Source of the DNA: Marsupella aquatica
Taxonomy: Eukaryota; Marchantiophyta
Reading direction: 5' to 3'
Length of the DNA: 64,000 bases
Assembly: GCA_973895155.1 (NCBI GenBank)
Contig: OZ316897.1
Location: 14,198,001-14,262,000 of the forward strand
Position numbers and translations under genes: made by a program. This document shows positions 1 through 10,970 of this stretch, in pieces; positions within the stretch are counted from its first letter, which is position 1, and each line of letters starts with the position of its first letter. The notes below the pieces were generated by a model. That model was not told where the DNA came from, did not search any database, and saw nothing but the letters and a program-made list of their open reading frames with translations.

Positions 1-2078
1 GACTTAGGACCTGAGATTGGATCAAGCATTTGGTGGCACCAGAAAGGTAAGCATTTATACAAAGAAAGGTGTTAACTCAATAGAAAGTAATGTTTCAAAG
101 CAGGCCACGCGGGTTGCAATGGAATATGTAAGCATGCTGTCAAACATTATAGCTACATGGGAGATTCACTTTCAAGGAACTGGTGCACCAAGAGAGATAA
201 GCTCAATACGAGCAGAACCCAAGCGACCCATGAGCAACCCAAGTGACCAGAATTAGCAGTGACCCATAGACTAAAGGTGAGAACCAGATAGCACCCTAGT
301 TTTTGTCCAAAAAACCAAGCCTGAACACCTGTGTGTTCGCAAAGGAAGGGTCTGCTCTTGGATAAATGAATGAATTATCAATGTCTTCTTGTACACTCAC
401 CAGCGAGTTGAACATAGTTGCTACTATAAACCCATTGGAATGCCAAACACTCTATCCTTGGCATACAAGTGGAAATGTGGTGAAATAACTGAGTCGTGAT
501 GGTTAAAAATGCTATTACCCTAAGAGAGCATTGTGACTAAAATATGAAACTGAGATGTGTTAGCTTGCCATGGATTAAGCAAAAATCGCTGGTTTGTCAT
601 TATGTATGGTTTAATTATAAAAAAAAGTAATGGTTTTAACCCTTTAAATTGCGTGAAATCTGCACTAACAAAACATGTTTGCCCACTCTTACATTCAACC
701 ATGTCTGCACAGGACAGATAATGGGGGCACTTGGGGACGAGTTTTGGGGGGTCACATTGGTTGGGGTTGGTACGGTGGTACCCTATCTTGATTTTGATTG
801 AGAAGTTATACTCTGTCCTACTCTAATTCAAATCGAATTAAATGTGAAGACGACCACTCCATCCCTCATGGCCAATCCCAAAGTCGGTTTGCATGAAAGA
901 GCTCTCTTGTTATTTGAGAAATAAAATGTCGTGTCAGACATGCACACGAGGCCTTGCGTAATTGATGAATTTGTGTGGATCCCAAGCTTGTTTTTATAGT
1001 ACTCCAATGGGATTTCATTTTATGGTTACTCATGAGGATGCAATGTCCTATCCTCTTACAGTCCTTGACGTAGTAAGATACAGGTAGATTGTTTAACTTG
1101 ATAATGAGGAGATTTTCGTGAATGAGGAAAAGACTGCCATTTCTTAAGGGTGAGTGGCGTTGATCTCAAAGGAGTGGAGACATTACAAAATATGCTAGGA
1201 TATGGCGTATTGGTGTTAATTTGTCTTCCATTTACCATCAGTGCTCTAGCAGACATTGAGTTCACGTAAGATATGTACTGTCGCCACTGATCTAAACAGG
1301 ATAATTGTGCAAAAACATTCGTCTTACTGCATAAGAAATAGGTGCATCCTGGTAAGGACTGTCAACTGAGGATACCTTTCATTCAACAGCGGCTATAAAC
1401 AAGTGATCAGGACTCTCAACCAATAATGCATTTCATTCAACAGAAGCGATAAGCAACGCATAAGGGCTGTCAACTTAGAATGCACTTCATTCAAAAAAAG
1501 CTAGAAACAAACGATGAACGAATTGGAACACTTCACAGACACTGCAAAACATAAAACTATCATTCTGCTGGAGCTGAAAACATTGCATCAATTTAGCGCT
1601 CTGCCCATATGATAATGTCAGAGAAGGAATGGCAGATTCAATTCAGAAAACCAAACAGAAAGAGCACGATGATGATTATGTCCATGCCTATCTACACTAC
1701 TATTACAATCCTGGGCTTTCTCAACGTTACAACGGGAAAGAAAGAATCTCTACCTACCAAAACAGCTTATTCTATGTTTTCATCTGTGTCATGGGTACAT
1801 GTGGAAATGGTGATTTCCCAAAAGATCTTCCTTCGTCAAAGAACATCTTACTCTAAGGTCTCATGCGTCCTAAATAAAAAATGAAACGAGGGATGAATTG
1901 GAAGGAATTTGAATAATTTCCTCAGCCTGTGGACCCTGGCAAAAATATGTGAGACCCAAGACCCTTTGCTATTAGGGGCCAACTCTTAATTGCACAAAGC
2001 CTGTACAGGTTATTTACACAAGACTCATTAAGCTCTTTCAGAACCCACAAAACCCTTAATTTGCTTGCAAAAGAAACC
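1..2078. other. Intergenic, nothing recognised
   Basis: This AT-rich stretch contains only short open frames without domain-like composition or matching splice signals. No gene, RNA or element could be supported. Its right end adjoins the stop codon of the six-exon minus-strand gene and probably includes that gene's 3' UTR. Confidence 0.5.
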
Positions 2079-3189
2079 TCAGTGCCTTTGCTTAACAGCA
2101 GCTTGTGATTGGCTTGCCTCCTTTGCTTGTGCAATTGCTTTTGCAAAGCTTACGGGTTCTTGTCGGCCCTCCACATTGGCTGTCAGTTGGGAGATAGCTG
2201 AATGTGATGAAGCTGATGTGGCATGATAAGTAGATACTGCCAATTGTGCAAATGCAGGCAATGCACCTCCTGCACATTCCAAGACAGGCATTGTCATCCC
2301 CACTACTCTAATTGACAAACGAACACAGCTGAAATCGTAAAATGGGGCCGAACAAAATCGACATAGTACTGAAGGGCAACTAGAGGCCGAAAGCTTACCA
2401 GCTAAACCTGCACAGGCCACCGAGAAGACTATAACAGGAGGTACCTGCACGCCACAAACAAAAAATTCCAGTATGGAACCTAGAATTGACACTGACAATT
2501 GCAAGTACTTGACATTGTTCCAATGACAGGAAGCAGAGTAACCATTGTCGATCAAGAGATATAAACGCAAACCTTACCCCAGCAAGAAACTGAAGCGAGA
2601 GAGGTCCTTTCACATACTTGTGAACAGTTGGCATTACTGCACATATCAATAACGGAGAAAATCATTAATTCCAACTACATGAAAGATCTGAAAGCAAACT
2701 TAACTCGACCTAGGAGGCGTGCGGAGTTTACCACTATTGAAACCATAAAAGGCACCCACACTTCCTCCTACGGCAGTGCCGACCTGGCGTAAAACAACCA
2801 AAGTAAGAAAACCTCGGTGGCATAAAGACAGCTTAACAGACACGGACAATTCATGAAAGTCCACAGGTTTCCTTCGATGCAGATTCCGCATTCTATCTTC
2901 AGCAGCACACATCTGAGATTTCTAGAATTTACTAAGGTTTCATATGATTAACAAAGCCAACATGCAGAAGTCAATTGAACAAGGTTCCCTTTAAAACATC
3001 CAACTGCTTCAAGTTTTAGGGTTTAGTCAGGAAGAGGAGCAGGACAAGAGCAGTCATCATACCACTGCGAAGCTTTCTCTCAAGAATGGCGCAATTGTCC
3101 AGCCAGTTGCTTCCTGCACGATAGGTCTCGAAATTAGGATGACAAAGGGAGCCAATTCCACATCTCGCAACATACGCCGAACTAGCCAT
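2079..3189 (-). CDS. Small glycine-rich hydrophobic protein, unknown function (6 exons)
   Basis: I do not recognise the family. Reading the minus strand, exons 3189-3063, 2896-2844, 2783-2732, 2636-2578, 2444-2399 and 2269-2079 join with GT-AG borders and consistent phases into 528 bases (175 aa). Every join keeps one frame, which is strong evidence for a real gene. The N-terminal ~60 residues are polar. Then comes a glycine-spaced hydrophobic segment (GTAVGGSVGAFYGF), a basic loop (HKYVKGPLSLQF), a second hydrophobic segment (VPPVIVFSVACAGLAGGALPA, split by an intron) and a Ser/Ala/Gln-rich tail ending in RH. The glycine spacing resembles TIM17/22-like or other two-helix membrane proteins, so a small organelle or envelope membrane protein is an inference only. 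Exon 2 has a weak acceptor and is the least certain part. The ATG at 3189 was chosen as the first ATG of the open frame. Confidence 0.6.
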
Positions 3190-3660
3190 CAAATTGATGA
3201 CATTCAACGATGACGCCTTCAAGAAAAAGCCAATTCAGTTGGGTTTTAGAAATTCTGCCATGCAGGGTTTGGAGAAAATCCAGGACCGAAGGAGAGGACG
3301 GCCTCACCAGATCTTTGGAAAGCGGAGCAGCACAGCGAGGACAGCGAGGTCTGCCCAATCCAGGATTCATAGTTGGTGCATGATAAACCGGAGACGAATC
3401 ACCCTTCGTCGCCATTGCCGATCGCTTCTAGGTTCTTCCACTCCTTCGAGGGTATGCCCCAAATCTCTCCGACCCACAACTTTTCCCAAACGAATCCCGT
3501 CTCTTTGTCAAACCGCAGCGACTGTCACGGCCGATTTCTCCACCTCGCTCCCCCAACATTGCCTTTCCAAGTGTACACCTCGCCTCCCCGGATTTCTGGA
3601 TGTTTCTCTGTACAAAACGTTGATTATAAACATGTCTAATAGAGTTCGGGGAACATCCAA
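3190..3660. other. Upstream region between the six-exon gene and tRNA-Arg
   Basis: This is the presumed promoter and 5' UTR of the minus-strand gene plus the 5' flank of the tRNA. Overlapping open frames on both strands (3194-3682 plus, 3182-3415 minus) lack recognisable domains and are treated as chance. A CAA motif lies just before the tRNA, as is common at plant tRNA genes. Confidence 0.4.
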
Positions 3661-3733
3661 GACCGTATGGCCCAATGGATAAGGCGCCAGCCTACGGAGC
3701 TGGAGATTCTGGGTTCGATCCCCAGTATGGTCG
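3661..3733 (+). tRNA. tRNA-Arg (anticodon ACG)
   Basis: The 73 bases fold as a complete cloverleaf. The acceptor stem GACCGTA pairs with TATGGTC, with discriminator G. The D arm is GCCC...GGC. The anticodon stem CCAGC/GCTGG closes the loop CTACGGA, giving anticodon ACG. The T arm is CTGGG-TTCGATC-CCCAG. The gene is intron-less and CCA is not encoded, as expected for a nuclear gene. Internal A and B boxes are intact, and a TTTT run starting at 3734 can serve as the RNA polymerase III terminator. Confidence 0.97.
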
Positions 3734-6700
3734 TTTTGCATGTAATGCAACATACTTCTGGGAAGGGGCCAGGGCTTAGGGCCGTCTTGCAGTGATCGGG
3801 TGCCACCTTTGGAAAGGGAGAGTTTACTGCCTCAAACCCCAGTGATCGGGTGGCACCTTTGGAACGAGGGAGAGTTTCCTGCCTCACCCCCTTCCTGAGG
3901 CCAGTAGTGCACTGTTTGAGAAGTCCACATTTCTAGACTTTGCATTTAGTGTATGTGTAAGACGCAAGGGGTTTAGGGTTTAGACATTTCTAGACTTTGC
4001 ACTTTAGACAAGTCTATGTGCTGCTAGAGTGCCTTGACCTTCAATCATTCTTATGAGATATGAATAGTTCTTCTTGCTCCAAAGAGTGCCTCTACCTTAT
4101 GTCATTCCTATTAGATGTGCAAGATGTTAATATGATTAATTTGACACATTAGTCTTGTGGGTGAGCTATCAAAGATGTGTAAGTACTTGCACCCCACTAT
4201 GACATTGATCTGCCAATTCCTGAGCTTCGGAGGGTTCCACCAGACCTTAAATCCATCAGTCTGTACATCCATTGTCACGGGAAAAAACATTGGTTCACAC
4301 GGAACAGTCATTGTATTGTTTCTCTTGAACATCATGCTTCAAGCTAGTGGATAGCAGATTAGAACTTGCGCATAATTAACAAGCAACTTGCATTCTGTCT
4401 GCACTAAACCTGAATCTAGTGCACAAAAGCATTCTTTTCACTTGGCCCTGCTAGACTAAACTATTGAATACTAGCCCAAATACCCATGTGCATGCACACA
4501 AACAGCTCTCTCTACCCAGACTCACATGCTGTCCCTAATCACAAGCATACTCTATATATCAATTTTTTTGGGTCATCAAATAAATTATGGTTTCACTCTA
4601 AGGAGTAAGTATGATAACTTTGATTGGAATTATAATAGAGATAGATAGATACATGTTGTTCTACTGCATGGGTTGGTCTTATATAGTTCTCACTTTCACC
4701 CACTCCATTTCATTTATTACAGGATTCTCATCTCAGGCAAACTAAGGGAACATAGGGCTCATAACGCCAAGCAGACGGGCAAGCCAGCGCAATGAAGCAT
4801 CCAGCTAATATAGCTAGAAAACAACAAAGTATCTCCCTGAGTAGCTCTCTCAAAATCCCAGTCTGGCTTCATTTTGTTCTGCCTCCAACTATGCTTAGAG
4901 CCTATTACTCATAAAGTCCTGTTGGTTCAGTAAGGTACCCAAAGATTGAATGCCCGATAGCATGCTACTTGTTAACTTTGTTTGTGTTTCCAAACATGAT
5001 CCTATATCTCTCTAGGCTACTTCCTACTTTCTAAACATTGGACTCTATTCACTCATTGGAGTTCTCTAGTAGATCAACACTCCTTTTAATTAGCCAAACC
5101 CTAACATTTGTATCCCCTTCCTCTTATTGTCTTTACCTTCGACTACCATCATCACAGATGAACAAGCGCAAGTGGGGTCAAGGAGTCTCCCAGGCTTTGA
5201 GGACAACCTAAATTTAGTCAACATGTGGCGTGCCTGAGTTGTTTGCTCTTCTTCTTCAAGTGACAAGTGTCAAGCAGAGATTTCAGATTGGTTTCTGTTT
5301 GGCGTAGAACAAACCATCCACATAGTCTCCCAAGCTTGCTCCCAAGAAATTGGGTGTACACAGCCTTAATCCTCTCATTTTCAGACGTTGGGACAGGTCT
5401 CCATTGGCAACACCAACGGCTTTGGTATCCTCTTGTGCTTTTGATCGCGAGAGTGTCTGATAGCTTTGTAAAGCAATCTTTGTTGTATCTTCATGATTGG
5501 GGTCTAAGGTTGCATGAGTCTTCGCACCTTTCTCCATCTCTTGGTGACTGTACTACAGTTAAAGAAGATGTGTATAGTGTGCTCACACTGGTGGTTACAC
5601 ATGATTCAAAGGCTATCACAATCACCTTGGTGGGTCACTCTGCCGTTTGTGACAAGGTTTGTGAAGATACAACTTATTCTTCAGCAATTGCCAAATAAAA
5701 GAACCCACGGTAGTGAAAACCCATCCACCCCATCGTTTCTTCCACTTTTGTTTCACTCGGTCTAGCCACGGTTCACTCATCTCTAATCCCACTGCCAGCC
5801 TTCATTGTTGTGGAGTGCATCCTCAGTGAAACCAAAAATATGCCTTGATTTGTTATAGAAGGTTGTGAACTTTACCTGTCCAATCAATCTAGTGCTCCTA
5901 AGACATGAGTGACATAATTATCTATCTCCATTTCAGGTCTCCAGCCTCCCTGTAGTGTCCTAAGATAGCAAGTTTCTCTATCCTCAAGTGTGAATCTCTA
6001 ACTATTGTGCTATATTGTACTTACCAGCCTCCTCCTCTCTTATCACCTTCCTAACACAAGTCTGATTAAATAAATTCTTCTTGATTTGGAAAAGTGGGAC
6101 AAAGCCCCAGGCCCTTAGTACCAGGCAAGGGAGTGAGAGCTACCCAAGCACACAAACTCCAAGGTGCAGTTTTGCACATGAGGAAGGGCAAGTCAGCCCC
6201 CCCAAACCCACAAACACCTAACTTGAGTGAGCACTAAATAACAGTTTTGATAGGAAAAATTGTGATCTATTCATGCTTGTATCATATGTTTGTCTCAATT
6301 TTGTATTTTGTCCAAACCCTGAACTATGAGCATCACATCAACATTCCCACATCTACTGTTGTCACAAATTAACCACCAGCTTTACAAGTGTGCCCTTTAG
6401 TTGGAAGGTAAAATATATAAGATTTTATAGAAACTCTATATTCTTTTATAATTGAATGATGTCATACACTAGGGACCTGCATATTAATTTTGTTTGTCAG
6501 CCACCATTTTGCCTTGGGGATGGAAGGAAGGATGGAAGGAAATGAATTTAAAGGACCCTAATGTTCTACACAAACATTTTTAAGTTATCCCTCATGACCA
6601 AATATAAACAACCCTAAGTTTTGTTGTAAGTGATGTGCTATTCATAGTAAGTGACGCACTTGGGAAATTTAGCTGGAGGCTTTCACATATCACACTACCA

Positions 6701-7259
6701 AAGCAGTACCATACACTGCAGGAGCTTTGCTTAGGGGGCTAAGGTGGCCTACTTGTAAGGGTGGGGGATTTACAAGAACCACTTTTCCCACAACAAAATG
6801 AGTGGGTCAATTCAAGCCTTTCACAAGGGGGTCTCCTAGAAAGGTATTCTGGACAAAAGCACTATTTACACATCTTGTGATTTATTTAAGATTTGCAATC
6901 ATCAAAGTTATAAGCCCCAAACTCACATGGACCTCCAAAATGTGGTACACCATAGCGCTGTGTCCGCACTATGTCCAACATGGAGGTCAATCGGGCTTCA
7001 CTTTCAGTGTCTCCTAGTACTCGGCTTCACTTCCAGTATCTCCTAGTACTAATGTATTATGGGCAAAAGCACTATTTACACTTATTGTCATTCTTTTCTC
7101 TGCAGTGTCTTCCACCATTAAGGTATTATGGACACTCTTTTACACATTTTTTCTTAAACCACACCTGCCTTTATAAAGGGCTATGGGTAACCCGTAGCTC
7201 TCATTCTAAAAAGTACAAGTTTAAAAATGGGCTTTGAACTCCACAAAAAGTGTTGATTG
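3734..7259. other. Intergenic, no supported gene
   Basis: AT-rich DNA with scattered short open frames. The longest, at 5267-5698 (plus), overlaps another on the minus strand and has no recognisable domain. A TTTAGGG-type double motif occurs near 3970 (telobox-like). Two copies of an 'acatttctagactttgca' word lie at about 3927-3990 and reappear near 38.7-38.9 kb. Near 6840-7140 the phrase 'ggtatt(c/a)tggacaaaagcac' recurs, indicating old local duplication. Confidence 0.45.
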
Positions 7260-7290
7260 CAAAACTTTATTTTGACAAATACTACACAAA

Positions 7291-7590
7291 AGGTGAGAGT
7301 GTTCCACCTTTTATGGTGAGTAGTGAGACGTGGAATGAGGCTTTTATAGTGGCAGGTGTGATTCAAATATTTACCCAAACTGTTTAAGGTGTCTCCAGGT
7401 GAGAGTGTTACACCTTTTATGGTGAGTAGTAGTGAGACATTAACACTCTTTTATGGTGAGTAGTAGTGAGACATGGAATGAGGCTTTTATAGTGGCAGGT
7501 GTGATTCAAATATTTACCCATACCATTTTACTGTTTAAGGTGTTTAAGGTGTCTCCGAGCACCATACCATTTTACTGTTTAAGGTGTCTC
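7291..7590. repeat. Local nested tandem duplication
   Basis: The words 'aggtgagagtgtt(c/a)cacc', 'ttttatggtgagtagt', 'gaggcttttatagtggcagg' and 'gtttaaggtgtctcc' each occur two to four times at irregular spacing (for example 7291 and 7397). This is a nested duplication with internal deletions. No coding capacity is seen. Confidence 0.75.
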
Positions 7591-8047
7591 CGAGACGTGC
7601 TGTAGTTGAAACAAAATCGTGATTTAAACAGGTATGTGGGACAACATTATTATCAATCATCTTTTCATGTAGCACAAGGTATTCGGGACAAAATCATTTC
7701 CTAAAAATCTTGTGAAGCAACACAGCTCCAAGGAAATGACCCCATTTTGTCCGCTAACGACAATAGTAATTTTGGCATGTCCTCAAATTATCAAGAACGT
7801 CGGTAATCTAAGTGTACGCTGGAACATTAGAAGGCTACACTCGCTGGAACACGAGGAAGCAAAGTGTACAGTAGCTCGTTCTGATTAGGTCGCCGACGAA
7901 CGCTGATGACAGAAGCCGTTATGAATAGGTCGAACCCTGATGACAGAAACCGGATTTGCCGGCCGGAACGTTGAATTCTGACGGTCATAAAGCGAAGCAT
8001 GCAATTGGGGCACCTCTGCCGACTCCGGAATTTCGAACGAAAACTCT

Positions 8048-8138
8048 ACCGTGTTTTCGTGGGTGATACTGAAATAGAAATAGGGTTTAGAGCACCGTGT
8101 TTCGTGGGTGATACTGAAATAGAAATAGGGTTTAGAGC
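8048..8138. repeat. Two-copy tandem repeat, ~46-bp unit
   Basis: The segment beginning 'accgtgtt(t)tcgtgggtg' and ending 'atagggtttagagc' is present twice in direct tandem, differing by one T. It lies downstream of the HSP70 3' end and has no known role. Confidence 0.8.
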
Positions 8139-8635
8139 GATGGTACTTTTCGACAGTTGGATGTGCGCGAGTTTGACTAGCGAGAAGAAACAAATTTAAA
8201 AAAACCGTCAGTCGATAGTCGCGGAGCGCACCGAAGAATCTCTTTCGGGGTGGCGTACCTGGGCAATGAGACTACGATGATGCAACAGCCACAATGGGTA
8301 CGTAGTCCCAAGTGTTTTACCACACATGACGATTTGAGCATTCGAAATGCAATACAGAAGAATCGGCTCGAAAAAGATTGCTCCGGCAGAGGGAAGGGAG
8401 AGTTTCGACAGTTTTTGAAATGCTGGAACTCAGATCTGCCCGATATACAACTTCCAACCAAGGAACAATCAATCGAAATACGTATGGACGTTACAAATCC
8501 CGAAATGGGGGCGAGGAATATGTCGTGCTTCGATCTTAATTCAGTTCGGGAAAATACATCTCAACGTTCGCAACTCAATGGTTGTCAAAAGATCGCACTC
8601 TAACTAATCGAAAGTTCTACTTCTAGGCTCGCCTA

Positions 8636-10597
8636 CTAGTCGACCTCTTCAATCTTGGGACCAGCACCTCCAGATCCAGAGGGCACATCATCATCAGCAC
8701 CGCCGTATGATGGAGGAACACCACCAGCACCGCCTGCTCCGCCTTGATACATCTTCGCGATGATCGGATTGCAAGTGCTTTCCAACTCCTTCATCTTATC
8801 GTCGAATTCGTCCGACTCGGCAAGCTGGTTGTTATCAAGCCAGGCAATGGCAGCCTCGACTGCGTCCTCAATCTTCTTCTTGTCAGCAGGGTCTAAGCTA
8901 CTAGCAATCTTCTCATCTCTGACAGTATTCCTCATGTTATACGCGTAATTCTCTAAGCTATTCTTCGACTCAACCTTCTTCTGGTGATCCTCATCTTCGG
9001 ACTTGTACTTCTCAGCATCTTGAACCATCTTCTCGATCTCCTCCTTACTTAATCTACCCTTATCATTGGTGATGGTAATCTTATTCTTCTGACCAGTGGT
9101 CTTGTCCTCAGCAGAAACGTTGAGGATACCATTGGCATCGATATCGAAGCAAACTGTGATCTGAGGAACACCGCGAGGGGCAGGTGGAATCCCTGAAAGC
9201 TCGAACTTTCCGAGGAGATTGTTGTCCCTCGTCCTCGTTCGCTCACCCTCGTAGACTTGAATCAACACACCAGGTTGGTTATCGGAATAAGTAGAAAATA
9301 CTTGCTCCTTCTTCGTCGGGATGGTCGTATTTCTCGGGATGAGGACGGTCATGACACCGCCAGCGGTTTCCAGTCCCAAACTCAGAGGAGTAACATCGAG
9401 CAACAGCAAATCTTGAACCTTCTCGTTGCCCTCACCACTCAAGATGGCCGCCTGTACAGCGGCACCGTAGGCAACAGCTTCATCCGGATTGATGCTCTTA
9501 CACAATTCCTTCCCGTTGAAGAAATCCTGCAGAAGTTGTTGTACCTTCGGGATACGGGTAGATCCTCCAACAAGGACCACGTCATGAATGGAGCTTTTGT
9601 CCATCTTCGCATCTCGCAGACACTTCTCTACAGGGTCCATACACTTCCTAAACATATCCATATTCAACTCTTCAAATCTAGCACGAGTAATGGTGGAGTA
9701 GAAGTCTACTCCCTCGTATAAAGAATCGATTTCAATAGTAGTCTGTGCAGTCGATGACAAAGTACGTTTCGCTCTCTCGGCGGCAGTTCTCAACCGACGA
9801 AGGGCTCTAGGGTTGCTACTGATGTCTTTCTTATACTTCCTCTTAAATTCTTGTACAAAATGATTCACTAAACGATTGTCAAAATCCTCCCCTCCCAAAT
9901 GAGTATCTCCAGCGGTAGCCTTAACTTCGAAAATACCTTCTTCAATAGTCAAGAGTGAGACATCAAAGGTTCCACCGCCCAGATCGAAGATCAAAACGTT
10001 CTTCTCCCCTACGCTCGTTGCTTTCTTATCCAGCCCGTAAGCGATGGCAGCGGCAGTTGGCTCGTTGATGATACGAAGAACGTTGAGTCCGGCAATCACA
10101 CCAGCATCCTTCGTTGCCTGCCTCTGCGAATCGTTGAAGTAAGCCGGCACGGTGACGACTGCATTCTTGATGGTGGATCCGAGATAGGCCTCAGCGATCT
10201 CCTTCATTTTGATGAGAACCATGGACGAAATCTCCTCCGCTGCGAACGTCTTCTCTTCACCTTTCGACTGCACACCGATCATGGGCTTGTCGCCCGGTCC
10301 TGGAGTGACCTTGAAGGGCCACAACTTCATGTCATCCTGCACCGACGCATCGCTAAACCTCCTCCCGATCAAACGCTTTGCATCAAAAACAGTGTTCGTG
10401 GGGTTCATCGCCACCTGGTTCTTCGCCGCATCTCCGATGAGTCGCTCAGTATCGGTGAACGCAACGTACGAAGGCGTGGTTCGGTTCCCCTGGTCATTGG
10501 CAATGATCTCGACACGATCATGCTGCCAAACTCCGACGCAACTGTATGTCGTTCCCAAATCGATGCCGATAGCCGGCCCTTCACCCTTGCCCGCCAT
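8636..10597 (-). CDS. HSP70: Cytosolic heat shock protein 70 (intron-less)
   Basis: ATP-driven chaperone that folds and refolds proteins with J-domain and nucleotide-exchange partners. The frame encodes 653 aa from the ATG at 10597. That start gives the standard plant beginning [19 protein letters not shown]; codons upstream of it are not ATG. The nucleotide-binding domain shows the phosphate loop GIDLGTTYS (about residues 11-19), [14 protein letters not shown] near 200 and [14 protein letters not shown] near 340. The hydrophobic interdomain linker [13 protein letters not shown] lies near 395. A substrate-binding domain, a helical lid and a GGAGG-rich tail follow, ending in [12 protein letters not shown] marks the cytosolic class that docks TPR co-chaperones. 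Many plant HSP70 genes carry an intron near codon 70; this one has none, typical of strongly heat-inducible copies. TATA and heat-shock elements upstream agree. Confidence 0.98.
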   Translation of the reverse strand: MAGKGEGPAIGIDLGTTYSCVGVWQHDRVEIIANDQGNRTTPSYVAFTDTERLIGDAAKNQVAMNPTNTVFDAKRLIGRRFSDASVQDDMKLWPFKVTPGPGDKPMIGVQSKGEEKTFAAEEISSMVLIKMKEIAEAYLGSTIKNAVVTVPAYFNDSQRQATKDAGVIAGLNVLRIINEPTAAAIAYGLDKKATSVGEKNVLIFDLGGGTFDVSLLTIEEGIFEVKATAGDTHLGGEDFDNRLVNHFVQEFKRKYKKDISSNPRALRRLRTAAERAKRTLSSTAQTTIEIDSLYEGVDFYSTITRARFEELNMDMFRKCMDPVEKCLRDAKMDKSSIHDVVLVGGSTRIPKVQQLLQDFFNGKELCKSINPDEAVAYGAAVQAAILSGEGNEKVQDLLLLDVTPLSLGLETAGGVMTVLIPRNTTIPTKKEQVFSTYSDNQPGVLIQVYEGERTRTRDNNLLGKFELSGIPPAPRGVPQITVCFDIDANGILNVSAEDKTTGQKNKITITNDKGRLSKEEIEKMVQDAEKYKSEDEDHQKKVESKNSLENYAYNMRNTVRDEKIASSLDPADKKKIEDAVEAAIAWLDNNQLAESDEFDDKMKELESTCNPIIAKMYQGGAGGAGGVPPSYGGADDDVPSGSGGAGPKIEEVD

Positions 10598-10780
10598 CGC
10601 TACCAGCAACCTAAACCCTCTCTCGCTCCGAATCCAAAATCCCTACCCACAAATGTCTGAGAACGCCGAACTACCTCAAATCTGCGAACAAATGTGCCCT
10701 TCTTGAGGTCTAATGTAGGACCTCTGCTATCGATGAGCTCGCTAACTAGCAATAAGGTCACGGAGCGGCTCGTGAAGGGC

Positions 10781-10786
10781 TTTATA
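10781..10786 (-). promoter_or_regulatory. TATA box of HSP70
   Basis: TATAAA read on the minus strand, about 185 bases upstream of the HSP70 ATG, within 'gtgtataaagccc'. The position implies a 5' UTR of roughly 150 bases, and the heat-shock elements lie just upstream, as in inducible HSP70 promoters. Confidence 0.75.
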
Positions 10787-10814
10787 CACTAGACCGTTGG
10801 GCGAGCTCTGTATG

Positions 10815-10970
10815 TTCTCGAACACCGACCTCCGACTAATAAAAGCTTCCCGCCGCGCGCCGCACCGCGCACCGCACCGCACCCTCACCCTCACCCCCAC
10901 CCCTCGGCTCAGGCCTCAGGAGGTTCTCGAACCTCCTAGTCACTTCTCGAAGCCCTAGTCACTTCTCGAA
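10815..10970 (-). promoter_or_regulatory. Heat-shock element cluster
   Basis: Four exact TTCTCGAA sites (form TTCnnGAA) occur at 10815-10822, 10924-10931, 10944-10951 and 10963-10970, upstream of the TATA box. The last three are spaced 19-20 bases apart. TTC/GAA inverted units are binding sites of trimeric heat-shock transcription factors. This supports heat inducibility of the HSP70 gene. Confidence 0.85.

Noticed and set aside
3969-3983. Telomeric or interstitial telomere array
   Set aside because: Only two adjacent TTTAGGG-like units are present, compatible with a common telobox motif or chance.
5267-5698. 143-codon plus-strand frame and overlapping minus-strand frame
   Set aside because: No recognisable motif, no splice context, and both strands are open. 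I considered a retroelement fragment but saw no gag, protease, RT or integrase motif.
9257-10706. Plus-strand open frames of 154 and 165 codons antisense to HSP70
   Set aside because: They are mirror images of the biased codons of the HSP70 gene and have no domain of their own.
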